Shown here one piece after another: positions 25,017-34,777 of a stretch of 64,000 bases of DNA. Both the position numbers and the translations under genes were made by a program. The number at the start of each line of letters is the position of its first letter. The first letter of the stretch is position 1. The DNA is taken from the NCBI RefSeq assembly GCF_002483205.1, contig NZ_DLHM01000007.1:1133330-1197329 (forward strand), read 5' to 3'. Under the pieces are notes generated by a model that was not told the origin of the DNA, did no database searches, and saw only the letters and a list, made by a program, of their open reading frames with translations. The DNA comes from Flavihumibacter sp. UBA7668 (GTDB taxonomy: Bacteria > Bacteroidota > Bacteroidia > Chitinophagales > Chitinophagaceae).

Positions 25017-27386
25017 ATGAAAAATCTTGGATGTTTTTTAATTGGATTTCTGTTGATATTAGTTCAATTTTCTGTAAAAGCACAGGAGGGATTAAACCTG
25101 GGAGGGCGTATTACGGGAACGGGTAACCGAACCATTGAAAATGCTTCTGTTCGATTATTGAATACGGATCGTTCCATTAGTGCAGATGCTTCCGGAGCCT
25201 TTTTATTCACGAATTTACCTGCGGGCAACTATGTACTGGAAGTTTCTGCTGTTGGCTTTGCAACCAGGATTGAAGATGTAGCGTTGTCCCAATCAAAAAC
25301 AGACCTTGTAATTAGTCTGTCTGAATCAGCCAGTCAATTAGATGAGGTAATCGTAAGTGCTGAAAAAAAGGAACAGCGTCTGGTGACTCTTCCATACAGC
25401 ATAAGTTCATTGTCTGCCAGACAAATCAACCAATATCGTTTATGGAATACCCGGGAACTTACTGGTATTGTTCCGAATTTTTTTGCCGGGCATTCAGGAG
25501 ATGATCGAAATGTGATCAGTATCCGGGGTATAACAACTACTTCCTATGATCCCGCTGTTGCAGTATATGTGGATGGGGTGAATCAGTTCAGTCTGGATAC
25601 CTATATCCCTCAATTAAATGATGTGGAAAGAGTAGAAGTATTACGTGGTCCGCAGGGTACTTTATATGGACGTAATGCGATGGGTGGCGTAATCAATATC
25701 ATTACAAAACAGCCTTCCAATAAAACAAAAGCTTTTGTTGAACTGACCAATGGCAATTATGATCAGTTCCGTTACACGGCCGGATTACAAACGCCGGTTC
25801 TGAAAAACCGCCTTTATTTTGGTGCCACCGCTATGATTCAGGGCAGGGATGGTTATTATAAAAATGTGGTTTATAATAATAGCTTTGATGATCAGCAGGG
25901 TTTTAGTGGGAATTATTTCCTGAAATACCTGTTTAATTCCAGGTGGACGATAACAGCTAATTATAAACATCAGAATAACCAGAATTGGGGTGCGTTTCCT
26001 TTGGTAAATGGAGTGGAGACAGCACTTGCTGATCCCTATGTGCTGAGTCAGAATGCTGTGGGTAAAATGATGGATAATACGCAGAATGCCAGTTTGTCTG
26101 TACAACATCGCTCCAATAAATTATTATTCAGTTCACAGACAGCCTATCAGAAAAATTATCGTTACTATAAGTCGCCATTGGACGGTGATTTTTCTCCCCT
26201 GGATGCTGTTTCAATTATTAATGATTATGGGAAAGACTATAACAAAGTGAATGTTTGGACACAGGAGTTTCGTTTGAATAATACGCCATCGGCTTCTTCA
26301 TTAAACTGGACCGCAGGCGCTTATTTTTTCTCACAGGTAGCACCTGTTAAACAGGCAACTTATTTTGGTGAAGATGCCGAAATGATTGGAGCACCAATGA
26401 CCAATTTTGCTTCAATTACAACATCTAAAGCCCGCAATCGCGGATTGGCATTTTTTGGACAGGCTGAATATGCAATTTCGGATAAGTGGAATCTGCTGGC
26501 TGGTTTGCGGTATGATTATGAGTCTAAAAAAATGAATGTCTTGGGTGAATTTCAGCCCGATGGTGCTGATCCGATGATTACCCGTCCGGATACATCGGCT
26601 ACTGCAGGTTTTTCCGCATTTTCTCCTAAGGTGGGTATCAGTTATTCAATAAATGCTCAAGGACGGGTATTTGCGAATTTTACCCGTGGATTCAGAACAG
26701 GTGGACTAACAAGTTTGGGTTCTGATCCTTCCCAGCCACCACTTTTTTCTTATAAACCTGAATACAGTTCCAATCTTGAATTGGGTTTTAGGCAGGAGTT
26801 ATTGGATCGCAAACTGCGGTTAGGCATTACTGTTTTTTATACAGAGCTCACCGATGCGCAGGTGCCTACACTGGTTTTGCCGGATGCAATTACCATTACC
26901 AGAAATACGGGAAAATTACTAAGCAAGGGCTTGGAGCTGGAGCTGGCTGCAAAACCATTCAAGGGACTTGAACTTGATTATAGTTTTGGTACTACAAGGG
27001 CTAAATATAGTTCGCTCAAGGTGTCGAGTAATGGTGGGGAGTTGAACCTGAATGGCAAAAGACAATTATTTACACCTTCTGTAACCTCCATGCTGGCGGT
27101 GCAGTACAAGCGGTTGGTTATTCCACGGGCACACATGGGTATTTTGGTGCGCGGTGAGTGGCTTTATTTGGGTGAACAATTTTTCAATCTTTCCAATTCA
27201 ATCAGGCAATCTCCTTATCAGCTTTTGAATGCAAGGGCTGGGATTTATACCCGGCGCTCGGAGTTTTTCTTCTGGAGCCGGAATCTTACCGATCAGCAAT
27301 ATATTTCCTATGCGTATGATTTCGGTGCGGTGCATATTGCACCCCCCGCAACCTATGGCCTGACCTACCGCTATACCATCCATTAA
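25017..27386 (+). CDS. TonB-dependent receptor
   Basis: Outer-membrane active transporter of 789 residues. It has a signal peptide (FLIGFLLILVQFSVKAQ), a carboxypeptidase-regulatory-like beta domain (about residues 25-105: GRITGTGNRTIENASVRLLN, LPAGNYVLEVSAVGF), a plug (VISIRGI, VAVYVDGVNQ, VERVEVLRGPQGTLYGRNAMGGVINI), and a 22-strand barrel ending in an aromatic (TYGLTYRYTIH). It is shorter than SusC and has no SusD partner; the plug resembles siderophore or vitamin type receptors. By context it could import rhamnose-containing oligosaccharides. Only its place in the rhamnose region supports that substrate. Confidence 0.88.
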   Translation: MKNLGCFLIGFLLILVQFSVKAQEGLNLGGRITGTGNRTIENASVRLLNTDRSISADASGAFLFTNLPAGNYVLEVSAVGFATRIEDVALSQSKTDLVISLSESASQLDEVIVSAEKKEQRLVTLPYSISSLSARQINQYRLWNTRELTGIVPNFFAGHSGDDRNVISIRGITTTSYDPAVAVYVDGVNQFSLDTYIPQLNDVERVEVLRGPQGTLYGRNAMGGVINIITKQPSNKTKAFVELTNGNYDQFRYTAGLQTPVLKNRLYFGATAMIQGRDGYYKNVVYNNSFDDQQGFSGNYFLKYLFNSRWTITANYKHQNNQNWGAFPLVNGVETALADPYVLSQNAVGKMMDNTQNASLSVQHRSNKLLFSSQTAYQKNYRYYKSPLDGDFSPLDAVSIINDYGKDYNKVNVWTQEFRLNNTPSASSLNWTAGAYFFSQVAPVKQATYFGEDAEMIGAPMTNFASITTSKARNRGLAFFGQAEYAISDKWNLLAGLRYDYESKKMNVLGEFQPDGADPMITRPDTSATAGFSAFSPKVGISYSINAQGRVFANFTRGFRTGGLTSLGSDPSQPPLFSYKPEYSSNLELGFRQELLDRKLRLGITVFYTELTDAQVPTLVLPDAITITRNTGKLLSKGLELELAAKPFKGLELDYSFGTTRAKYSSLKVSSNGGELNLNGKRQLFTPSVTSMLAVQYKRLVIPRAHMGILVRGEWLYLGEQFFNLSNSIRQSPYQLLNARAGIYTRRSEFFFWSRNLTDQQYISYAYDFGAVHIAPPATYGLTYRYTIH

Positions 27387-27389
27387 ATT

Positions 27390-27416
27390 CACCCGACCGG
27401 TGGCACCGGTCGGGTG
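27390..27416. repeat. REP-like GC-rich palindrome
   Basis: CACCCGACCGGTG (27390-27402), one G, then its complement (27404-27416). It begins 4 bases after the TonB receptor stop codon and lies 74 bases before rhaT. It could fold at the 3' end of the receptor mRNA and separate its level from that of the rha genes. Confidence 0.8.
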
Positions 27417-27490
27417 ACGGCAGGACAGTTGTTCGGGGGCTTACCTGTAGTTTTATGCCAGATTGCTTTTGCTAACTGAATAAACTATAC

Positions 27491-28573
27491 ATGCAAGCCA
27501 TACTAGGAGTTCTGTTTCATTTTATCGGCGGATTTGCTTCAGGCAGTTTTTACATTCCGTACAAAAAAGTTAAAGGCTGGTCATGGGAAACCTACTGGCT
27601 CATCGGAGGATTATTTTCCTGGTTAATTATTCCCCCACTGGCGGCATGGATCACCATTCCGGATTTCACAGGCATTATTGCTGAAGCAGGTGGATCAACT
27701 TTAGCCCTGACTTATTTCTTCGGTCTGCTTTGGGGCATTGGGGGTTTAACCTACGGACTTGGAGTACGTTACCTGGGAGTTTCATTGGGCAGCAGTATAA
27801 TCCTTGGATTGTGCATGGTGTTTGGTGCACTAATCCCTGCCATCTATTACCAATACAATCCGGATCTGGGAAAGGATACAATTGGAATGCTAACCGGTAC
27901 TAACTGGGGATTAACCATATTAGCTGGATTGCTGGTTTGTATTGTAGGAATTATCTGGTGCGGAAAGGCAGGGATGCAAAAGGAAAAACAATTAACTGCC
28001 ATCACAATAACTAATTCAATCAGTCAGGAATTCCGATTTGGGATTGGACTCCTGGTATCGATTGTAAGTGGTATTCTTAGTGCCTGTTTCAATTTCGGAC
28101 TGGAAGCCGGCAAGCCCATGGCAATTGAGGCCAATGAAATATGGAAAGCAGTTCATCCCGGTGAGGGAGAATTCCTTTTCCAGAATAATGTAACCTATGT
28201 GGTGGTTTTATGGGGTGGACTTACTACCAATCTGATCTGGTGCCTGTATCTAAACTTTCGCAATAAAAGTTTTGGTGATTATACAAAGAAACAAGTACCT
28301 GTAATAAAAAATTTATTATTCTGCGCATTAGCCGGAACAACCTGGTTTCTTCAGTTTTTCTTTTATGGAATGGGAGAGAGTAAACTGGGAAATGGCCCTA
28401 GTTCCTGGATTCTGCATATGGCGTTTATAATTTTGGTTGCAAACGCATGGGGGCTCATATTAAAAGAATGGAAGGGTGTATCGTCAGCAACAAGAAGAAA
28501 TGTTGTGGTTGGGATTTTCTTAATCATCCTGTCTGTATTAATTGTGGGATATGGTAACTCCATCCGAACCTGA
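27491..28573 (+). CDS. rhaT: L-rhamnose/proton symporter RhaT
   Basis: Inner-membrane sugar transporter, 360 residues with about ten hydrophobic helices. The N-terminus GVLFHFIGGFASGSFYIPYKKVKGWSWE and the segments WGIGGLTYGLGVRYLGVSLGSSI and LGNGPSSWILHMAFIILVANAWGL match the RhaT family. It brings L-rhamnose from the periplasm to the cytoplasm with a proton. It is the first gene of the tight catabolic run rhaT-rhaEW-rhaM-rhaI-kinase (gaps of 23, 15, 14 and 8 bases), all on the plus strand. Confidence 0.93.
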   Translation: MQAILGVLFHFIGGFASGSFYIPYKKVKGWSWETYWLIGGLFSWLIIPPLAAWITIPDFTGIIAEAGGSTLALTYFFGLLWGIGGLTYGLGVRYLGVSLGSSIILGLCMVFGALIPAIYYQYNPDLGKDTIGMLTGTNWGLTILAGLLVCIVGIIWCGKAGMQKEKQLTAITITNSISQEFRFGIGLLVSIVSGILSACFNFGLEAGKPMAIEANEIWKAVHPGEGEFLFQNNVTYVVVLWGGLTTNLIWCLYLNFRNKSFGDYTKKQVPVIKNLLFCALAGTTWFLQFFFYGMGESKLGNGPSSWILHMAFIILVANAWGLILKEWKGVSSATRRNVVVGIFLIILSVLIVGYGNSIRT

Positions 28574-28596
28574 TCTTCTACTTTGAATTTAATTAT

Positions 28597-30717
28597 ATGT
28601 CTACAACTGCTAATCAATTTAAACATGTGTCGTATTTGTGGGATCCTGAAAAGGCTGCTGCAATGGAGGGAGATGAAGTTGCGCTGTTGATTTATAGATC
28701 CAATTTGCTCGGAGCTGATTTGCGATTGACCAATTACGGAGGAGGCAACACTTCCTGCAAAGTTCAGCAAGCTGATCCCCTTACTGAATCACCTACAGAA
28801 GTGATGTGGGTAAAAGGTTCCGGTGGCGATATTGGGACGCTCAAAAAATCAGGATTGGCGGCTTTATACCTGAACCGGCTTCGTCAATTACAATCCATTT
28901 ACAAAGGAATTGAAATGGAAGATCAGATGGTGGATCTGTTCAATCATTGCATTTTTGATCTGAACAGTAAAGCCCCTTCCATTGATACACCGCTGCATGC
29001 TTTTCTACCTTTTAAACATATCGATCATTTGCATCCGGATGCAGCCATCGCGATAGCTGCAGCAAAGGATGGCAAATCCATTACTGCAAAATTATTTAAT
29101 GGAAAAATCGGATGGGTTGAATGGCAACGTCCCGGGTTTGACCTGGGATTGAAACTCCAGCAATGCCTGAATGAAAATCCGGGTATCAGGGGTATTATGC
29201 TGGGATCACATGGGCTCTTTACCTGGGGTGATACCGCCTACGATTGCTATTTGAATACACTCGAAGTAGTGGAGCAATGTGCAGCATTTATTGAATCAAA
29301 AGTGGCAGCCAAAGGATCAGTTTTTGGAGGCAATAAAATTAAATCAGCACCTAAGGAAAAAAGACTAGCACAGGCTGCTGCGCTGGCACCTGTATTAAGG
29401 GGATTTTGCAGTAGTCAGCAATCCATGGTTGGACATTTTACCGATGATGAACGGGTGTTGGAATTTATCAATTCGGTTGATCTTGCTCGTCTGGCTCCCA
29501 TGGGCACCAGTTGTCCTGATCATTTTCTTCGAACGAAAATAAGTCCGCTTGTTCTGGATCTACATCAAGATGAGAATCTTGATGATACCAATGCGCTTAA
29601 AACTAAACTTGCCCCGGCATTTGATCTTTATAGAAACATGTACGCGGATTATTATGAAACCTGCAAACATGCAAATAGTCCTGCCATGCGGGATCCCAAT
29701 CCCGTTGTTTTGCTTTATCCCGGTATCGGATTATTTACTTTTGCAAAGGACAAACAAACAGCACGTGTAGCAGCGGAGTTTTATATCAATGCCATCAATG
29801 TTATGCGGGGAGCGGAAGCAGTAAGTGAGTATACATCTCTTCCAAGACAGGAGGCATTTAATATAGAATACTGGTTATTGGAAGAAGCTAAATTGCAACG
29901 CATGCCAAAACCAAAGGCATTGAGCGGGAAGATTGCACTTATTACAGGAAGTGCCGGTGGAATTGGTAAAGCAATCGCAAAAAAAATGGCGGAAGAAGGC
30001 GCCTGTATTTTATTGAATGATATTAATGAAGAACGCATGAATGGCGCAGTGAAGGAGTTCACTGATTTGTTCGGGAAAGATATCGTTGGTTCTGCCTTAT
30101 TAAATGTTACGGATGAAGAGAGCATATCAACTGCTTTTGAACAAATTGCGCTGCAATTCGGAGGTGTTGATATCATCGTAAATAATGCAGGTATCAGTAT
30201 ATCGAAATCAATTGCTGATCATAGTCTGGAAGAATGGGACCGATTGTATGATATTCTTGTAAAAGGTCAGTTTATGGTATCTAAAGCTGGCATCTCGGTA
30301 TTACGAAAACAGCAAATGGGGGGCGACATTGTAAATATTGTTTCAAAAAACGCAGTGGTAGCCGGACCCAATAATCCGGGTTATGGCTCAGCAAAAGCTG
30401 CGCAGGCACATCTGACCAGATTGATGGCTGCTGAATTGGGTGCTGATAAAATCAGGGTGAATGCGGTGAATCCGGACGCCGTTATTGCCGATAGTAATAT
30501 CTGGTCGGGTGGCTGGGCAGAAGGAAGAGCAAAAGCATATGGTATAAAAATAGAAGAACTCCCGGCTTATTATGCGAAACGGACTCTATTGAATGAAATC
30601 ATATTGCCGGAAGATATCGCGAATGCATGTTTCGCATTGGTTGGAGGTCTCCTGAAAAAATCGACCGGTAATGCATTGAATGTGGATGGCGGAGTTGGAA
30701 TGGCTTTTTTACGTTAA
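28597..30717 (+). CDS. rhaEW: Bifunctional rhamnulose-1-phosphate aldolase / short-chain dehydrogenase (RhaEW type)
   Basis: A 706-residue cytoplasmic fusion. The N-terminal half (about 1-420) is a class II aldolase/adducin domain: LTNYGGGNTSCK, MWVKGSGGD and the metal-ligand regions DTPLHAFLPFKHIDHLHPDA and GIMLGSHGLFTWG. The C-terminal half (about 440-706) is an SDR: ALITGSAGGIGKAIAKKM, NNAG, the catalytic YGSAKAAQ and GNALNVDGG near the end. Known enzymes of this type split L-rhamnulose-1-phosphate to dihydroxyacetone phosphate and L-lactaldehyde, then oxidise the lactaldehyde to L-lactate with NAD. The gene is translationally close to rhaM. It explains why no separate aldolase or aldehyde dehydrogenase is encoded nearby. 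Confidence 0.92.
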   Translation: MSTTANQFKHVSYLWDPEKAAAMEGDEVALLIYRSNLLGADLRLTNYGGGNTSCKVQQADPLTESPTEVMWVKGSGGDIGTLKKSGLAALYLNRLRQLQSIYKGIEMEDQMVDLFNHCIFDLNSKAPSIDTPLHAFLPFKHIDHLHPDAAIAIAAAKDGKSITAKLFNGKIGWVEWQRPGFDLGLKLQQCLNENPGIRGIMLGSHGLFTWGDTAYDCYLNTLEVVEQCAAFIESKVAAKGSVFGGNKIKSAPKEKRLAQAAALAPVLRGFCSSQQSMVGHFTDDERVLEFINSVDLARLAPMGTSCPDHFLRTKISPLVLDLHQDENLDDTNALKTKLAPAFDLYRNMYADYYETCKHANSPAMRDPNPVVLLYPGIGLFTFAKDKQTARVAAEFYINAINVMRGAEAVSEYTSLPRQEAFNIEYWLLEEAKLQRMPKPKALSGKIALITGSAGGIGKAIAKKMAEEGACILLNDINEERMNGAVKEFTDLFGKDIVGSALLNVTDEESISTAFEQIALQFGGVDIIVNNAGISISKSIADHSLEEWDRLYDILVKGQFMVSKAGISVLRKQQMGGDIVNIVSKNAVVAGPNNPGYGSAKAAQAHLTRLMAAELGADKIRVNAVNPDAVIADSNIWSGGWAEGRAKAYGIKIEELPAYYAKRTLLNEIILPEDIANACFALVGGLLKKSTGNALNVDGGVGMAFLR

Positions 30718-30732
30718 TGCAAAACCGAAAAA

Positions 30733-31047
30733 ATGAAAAAGATTGCATTCAAAATGAAATTGCATGCTGGTGCAGAACAGGAATATCGTAAACGGCATGA
30801 TGCTATCTGGCCCGAATTGCAAAACTTGTTAAAGCAAACCGGAATAAGTGAATATTCTATTTTTCTTGATCCGGATTCTTACTATCTTTTTGCTGTGATG
30901 ACTATTCAGGATTCTGCGAAACTGGATTTATTACCGGATGAACCGATTATGAAAAAATGGTGGGAATATATGAAAGATCTGATGGAAACAAATCCGGATA
31001 ATAGTCCGGTAAGCATACCGTTGAAAGAAGTATTTTATCTGTCCTGA
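30733..31047 (+). CDS. rhaM: L-rhamnose mutarotase
   Basis: A 104-residue small ferredoxin-like-fold enzyme that converts the anomers of L-rhamnose so that the isomerase gets the right form. The family pattern is clear: FKMKLHAGAEQEYRKRHDAIWPEL near the N-terminus with the catalytic His, then ISEYSIFLDPDSYYLFAVM and the C-terminal PLKEVFYL. Length is exact for RhaM. Cytoplasmic. Confidence 0.93.
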   Translation: MKKIAFKMKLHAGAEQEYRKRHDAIWPELQNLLKQTGISEYSIFLDPDSYYLFAVMTIQDSAKLDLLPDEPIMKKWWEYMKDLMETNPDNSPVSIPLKEVFYLS

Positions 31048-31061
31048 TTAAAACGATTGTC

Positions 31062-32336
31062 ATGATTTTTGAAAAAAGCAAGATTGAGCAACACAATAGC
31101 AAAGGAGAGAAATTGCATTCTTTGAAGCTTGCTCCATTATTAAATGAATTTCCTGATGTGGAAGAGGTAATCAGCTTAATTGCAGCATTTCAGGTAGCAA
31201 TTCCGAGCTGGGCATTGGGAACAGGAGGAACACGTTTTGGTCGGTTTTCAGGTGGAGGCGAACCCCGAAATCTGGAAGAAAAAATGGAGGATATTGCACT
31301 TCTTAATCAGTTAAATCGGGCAAGTGGTGCCATTTCATTGCATATACCCTGGGATATTCCAACAAATCCGTCTGCCATCAAAGCACTTGCTGCAGATTAT
31401 GGACTGCGATTTGATGCCATGAATTCCAATACTTTTCAGGATCAGCCCGGACAGGAATACAGTTATAAATTTGGCTCTCTTCAACATGTTGATAAAGCCG
31501 TCCGTAAACAGGCTATAATACATAACATTGAAGTTATTAAACATGGTATTGATTTGGGTTCAGAATCTCTTAGTGTCTGGCTGTCGGATGGCTCCTGTTT
31601 CCCAGGTCAGCTAAATTTCAGAAATGCCTTTGAGCGTACACTTGAATCCTTGCAGGAGATCTATGCAGCACTTCCTGAAAACTGGAAACTCTTCGTGGAA
31701 TACAAAGCATTTGAACCGAATTTTTATAGTATGACTGTTGGTGATTGGGGACAATCACTGCTCTTTGCAAATAAATTGGGACCAAAGGCATTTACACTCG
31801 TAGACTTAGGTCATCATTTACCCAATGCCAATATAGAGCAGATTGTGGCATTGCTGCTGATGGAAGGGAAGTTGGCCGGCTTCCATTTTAATGATTCCAA
31901 GTATGGGGATGATGACCTCACTGTTGGAAGCATCAATCCATACCAGCTTTTCCTGATATTTAATGAACTGGTAGAAGGAATGAATGCAAGATCTATGAAT
32001 CACGCAACTGATTTGGGGTGGATGATCGATGCTTCACATAATGTAAAAGATCCTTTGGAAGATTTGCTCCAGTCAGTTGAAGCTATTCTCATTGCCTATT
32101 CACAAGCCTTGTTGGTGGATGTTAAAGCATTAAAAAATGCACAGGAAAATAGTGATGTGGTGAAATGCCAGGAATTATTACAGGCGGCCTATCGGACGGA
32201 TGTTCGCCCATTAGTAGCAGAGGCAAGACTACGCAACGGTGGCGCTTTAGAACCCCTGCGTTTATTCCGTGAACAATCGGTAAGAGCTGACCTTATTAAA
32301 GTAAGGGGTGAAAAAACAACAGCAACCGGATTATAA
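31062..32336 (+). CDS. rhaI: L-rhamnose isomerase, RhaI type
   Basis: A 424-residue TIM-barrel sugar isomerase of the Pseudomonas stutzeri RhaI type, different from E. coli RhaA. Visible are ALGTGGTRFGRF near the N-terminus, ISLHIPWDIP, LSVWLSDGSCFPGQ, LFVEYKAFEPNFYSM (metal-binding Glu), FTLVDLGHHLPN, and AGFHFNDSKYGDDDL with metal-binding Asp/His. It turns L-rhamnose into L-rhamnulose with a divalent metal. Located between rhaM and the FGGY kinase, the order expected for the pathway. Confidence 0.9.
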   Translation: MIFEKSKIEQHNSKGEKLHSLKLAPLLNEFPDVEEVISLIAAFQVAIPSWALGTGGTRFGRFSGGGEPRNLEEKMEDIALLNQLNRASGAISLHIPWDIPTNPSAIKALAADYGLRFDAMNSNTFQDQPGQEYSYKFGSLQHVDKAVRKQAIIHNIEVIKHGIDLGSESLSVWLSDGSCFPGQLNFRNAFERTLESLQEIYAALPENWKLFVEYKAFEPNFYSMTVGDWGQSLLFANKLGPKAFTLVDLGHHLPNANIEQIVALLLMEGKLAGFHFNDSKYGDDDLTVGSINPYQLFLIFNELVEGMNARSMNHATDLGWMIDASHNVKDPLEDLLQSVEAILIAYSQALLVDVKALKNAQENSDVVKCQELLQAAYRTDVRPLVAEARLRNGGALEPLRLFREQSVRADLIKVRGEKTTATGL

Positions 32337-32344
32337 TTTGTTGT

Positions 32345-33664
32345 ATGCCTGTGATAGCGGTTATAGCCATATTTGATATCGGCAAAACAAATAAGAAATT
32401 GCTCATTTTTAATGATCAATTTGAGTTGATTGAACAGGTATCAAAACGCATTGAAGAAATTCAGGATGAAGATGGATTTTCCTGTGATGACCTGATGGAA
32501 ATTGAACAGTTTGTTTTTTCGGGGCTTGATTTTATTCTTCAGCGTCCTGATTGGATTTTAAAAGCAGTTAATTTTTCTGCCTATGGCGCAAGTCTGGTAT
32601 ATATTGATGACAAAGGGAAACCACTAACTCCTCTTTATAACTATCTCAAACCATATCCGGATGCTCTATTAAAGGCGCTGCTCGATAAATATGGAGGAGC
32701 TGAACGTTGGTCCAGAGAAACAGCTTCTCCGGTTTTGGGAAGCCTGAATTCCGGGTTGCAATTATATCGCATAAAAAATGAGCAACCGGAGCTCTTCAGT
32801 CGAATAAAATATGCATTGCATTTGCCACAATACTTGGCTTATTTATTGACAAAGCTGGCATGTTCTGATTTTACCAGTGTAGGATGTCATACAGGACTTT
32901 GGAATTTTGATAAGATGAAGTACCATGCCTGGGTTGAGTTGGAAGGGCTTTCAGAGAAACTGGCTCCTTTATTTCCCTCCAATCATAAAGAAAGGGTAGA
33001 GTACAAAAACCATTCATTTTGGTGCGGTATCGGTGTGCATGATAGTTCGGGAGCTTTGCTTCCTTATCTTCAGAATACACAAACTCCATTTGTGTTATTG
33101 TCTACCGGTACCTGGTGTATTACGCTGAATCCATTTAATAATCAAACATTAACTAAAGATCAACTACTTTCAGATTGTCTTTGTTATCTGATGTTTAATG
33201 GAAACCCCGTCATGGCATCCAGACTATTTGCGGGACAGGAACATGAAGCTCAGGTTACAAGAATTGCTGAACAATTTAAACAATCTAAAATATCAGTTGA
33301 GGAATCGACAGTTAATTTATCCTTTATTCCAAAGACTGATTTGGCAGGGTTCGAAGCAGAAAAGGGAAAGCAGACACCTATTGATTCCCTGCGTTTTCGG
33401 AGTAGAAATATTGAATCATTCAAATCAGCATCGGAAGCATATCATCAGTTGATCTTTGAACTTGTTGAAATACAGGTTCAATCTATGCGTTGGGTTTTGA
33501 CAAATGAAATCCGCCTGATTTTTATTGATGGTGGTTTTGCAAAAAACAAACTATTCCTGCATTTTCTAAAGGAATCATTTCCAGGTATAGAAATTCAAAC
33601 TTCCGAAATATCCCAGGCATCTGCTTTAGGTGCTGCTTTATTAATTGAGAAGATCAGCTTATAG
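32345..33664 (+). CDS. rhaB: FGGY-family carbohydrate kinase, probable rhamnulokinase
   Basis: A 439-residue ASKHA-fold kinase. The N-terminal phosphate loop is IFDIGKTNKKLLIF; later come LLSTGTWCITLNPF (the second nucleotide loop) and FIDGGFAKNKLFLHFL (adenosine motif), ending ASALGAALLIEK. FGGY kinases act on many sugars. Here it is encoded last in the rha run and would make L-rhamnulose-1-phosphate for the RhaEW aldolase, so the substrate is inferred from context. The last 6 bases overlap the end of the convergent AhpD-like gene. Confidence 0.85.
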   Translation: MPVIAVIAIFDIGKTNKKLLIFNDQFELIEQVSKRIEEIQDEDGFSCDDLMEIEQFVFSGLDFILQRPDWILKAVNFSAYGASLVYIDDKGKPLTPLYNYLKPYPDALLKALLDKYGGAERWSRETASPVLGSLNSGLQLYRIKNEQPELFSRIKYALHLPQYLAYLLTKLACSDFTSVGCHTGLWNFDKMKYHAWVELEGLSEKLAPLFPSNHKERVEYKNHSFWCGIGVHDSSGALLPYLQNTQTPFVLLSTGTWCITLNPFNNQTLTKDQLLSDCLCYLMFNGNPVMASRLFAGQEHEAQVTRIAEQFKQSKISVEESTVNLSFIPKTDLAGFEAEKGKQTPIDSLRFRSRNIESFKSASEAYHQLIFELVEIQVQSMRWVLTNEIRLIFIDGGFAKNKLFLHFLKESFPGIEIQTSEISQASALGAALLIEKISL

Positions 33665-34096
33665 TACAGGCAATCTTGTGCTGATTGCAATTCTGTTCCA
33701 CGCGTTGATTGTAACAATCGCAACGATTATCTGAGCAATTAATTCTTCGGAAAAAAATTCTTTGGCTTTTGCATAGGTTTCATCACTAAGTCCATGTTGA
33801 TGAATTAGTGTTATTTCTTCTGTGATTGCCAGAATAATCTTTTCTTCTTTTGTAAAAACATCAGTTTCTCTCCATGCATTCAAAAGGAAAATACGTTGAT
33901 TACTTTCACCATATTTAATAGCGTCTTTAGTATGCATATCAATACAAAAAGCACATCCATTGATTTGAGAGGCCCTAATTTTTATCAATTCTTTTTGTGT
34001 TTTATTGAGATTGGTGCCTGCGAGGTAATTTTCAAGCCCTATTAATGCTTTATATGCAGCCGGTTGAATTTGCTGTATGTTCATTCTGTTTTCCAT
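33659..34096 (-). CDS. Carboxymuconolactone decarboxylase / AhpD-like protein
   Basis: A 145-residue helical protein with the AhpD-type redox core NGCAFCIDMHTKDAIKYGES (CxxC plus His) and the flanking helices IKIRASQI and LFLLNAWRETDVFTKEE. Such proteins are alkylhydroperoxidase-like or antioxidant; the exact partner is unknown. ATG at 34096 or 34084 could start translation. It follows the Crp-like regulator gene on the same strand, which may control it. Confidence 0.85.
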   Translation of the reverse strand: MENRMNIQQIQPAAYKALIGLENYLAGTNLNKTQKELIKIRASQINGCAFCIDMHTKDAIKYGESNQRIFLLNAWRETDVFTKEEKIILAITEEITLIHQHGLSDETYAKAKEFFSEELIAQIIVAIVTINAWNRIAISTRLPVL

Positions 34097-34186
34097 ATTT
34101 GTCTGTTTATGATTGTTTAATGATTGGACAAAAATGGCGAGATCTGGCGTATAAAATCTTAAGCTGGTTTAAGAAATGTATTTATG

Positions 34187-34759
34187 TTATTTATGCTTTG
34201 CCTTTTTTCTTCTTAATTCACTCAGGTATTCCGGAGTAAATCCGAGGAAGGAGGCCAGGATCTTTTGTGGTATTCTTTGAACGAATTCCGGATATTGTTT
34301 CTCAAACATATTGTATGAGATGTCTTTTGGCAATCTCAATACTTTCATTCTGAATAATGCAGCTGAATAGGCTCTTTCGTAAATTCTTCTAAAATACTTT
34401 TCTAATGCAGGATGTTTTTCCATCAGGGATTGTAACGTTTTATTTTCAATACCCATTATCGTGCTTGTTTCCAGTGATTGAATAGAATAAGATGAATTTG
34501 AATTTTTATTAAATGCATTCAAATCTGTCATCCACCAGGATTCCAGCGCAAATTGAATAGTCTGTTCTACTCCTTTATCATCGGTGAAATATAATCTGAG
34601 ACAGCCCTTTTCTACATAATAATAGTGGCAGCAGCGTTGTCCTTCTTCTAAAAGAATTTCTTTTTTACGGGCAGTAATTTGGGTAAATTTATTACAAATC
34701 GCTGCAACAACATTATCATCAAGTCCCGTAAATTTTTGAATATGTTTCGCGAGTTGCAT
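34187..34759 (-). CDS. Crp/Fnr-family transcriptional regulator
   Basis: A 190-residue regulator. The N-terminal cyclic-nucleotide-binding-like barrel has ILLEEGQRCCHYYYVEKGCLRLYF and ESWWMTDLNAFNKN; it lacks an obvious RSAT-type phosphate cassette, so it may not bind cAMP. The C-terminal helix-turn-helix reads RIPQKILASFLGFTPEYLSELRRKK. Small regulators of this type next to AhpD-like genes are common in Bacteroidota. It lies 18 bases after the S9 peptidase start-side neighbour on the same strand; the target is inferred to be the AhpD-like gene. Confidence 0.87.
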   Translation of the reverse strand: MQLAKHIQKFTGLDDNVVAAICNKFTQITARKKEILLEEGQRCCHYYYVEKGCLRLYFTDDKGVEQTIQFALESWWMTDLNAFNKNSNSSYSIQSLETSTIMGIENKTLQSLMEKHPALEKYFRRIYERAYSAALFRMKVLRLPKDISYNMFEKQYPEFVQRIPQKILASFLGFTPEYLSELRRKKAKHK

Positions 34760-34777
34760 TCACTCTTTATTTTTAGC

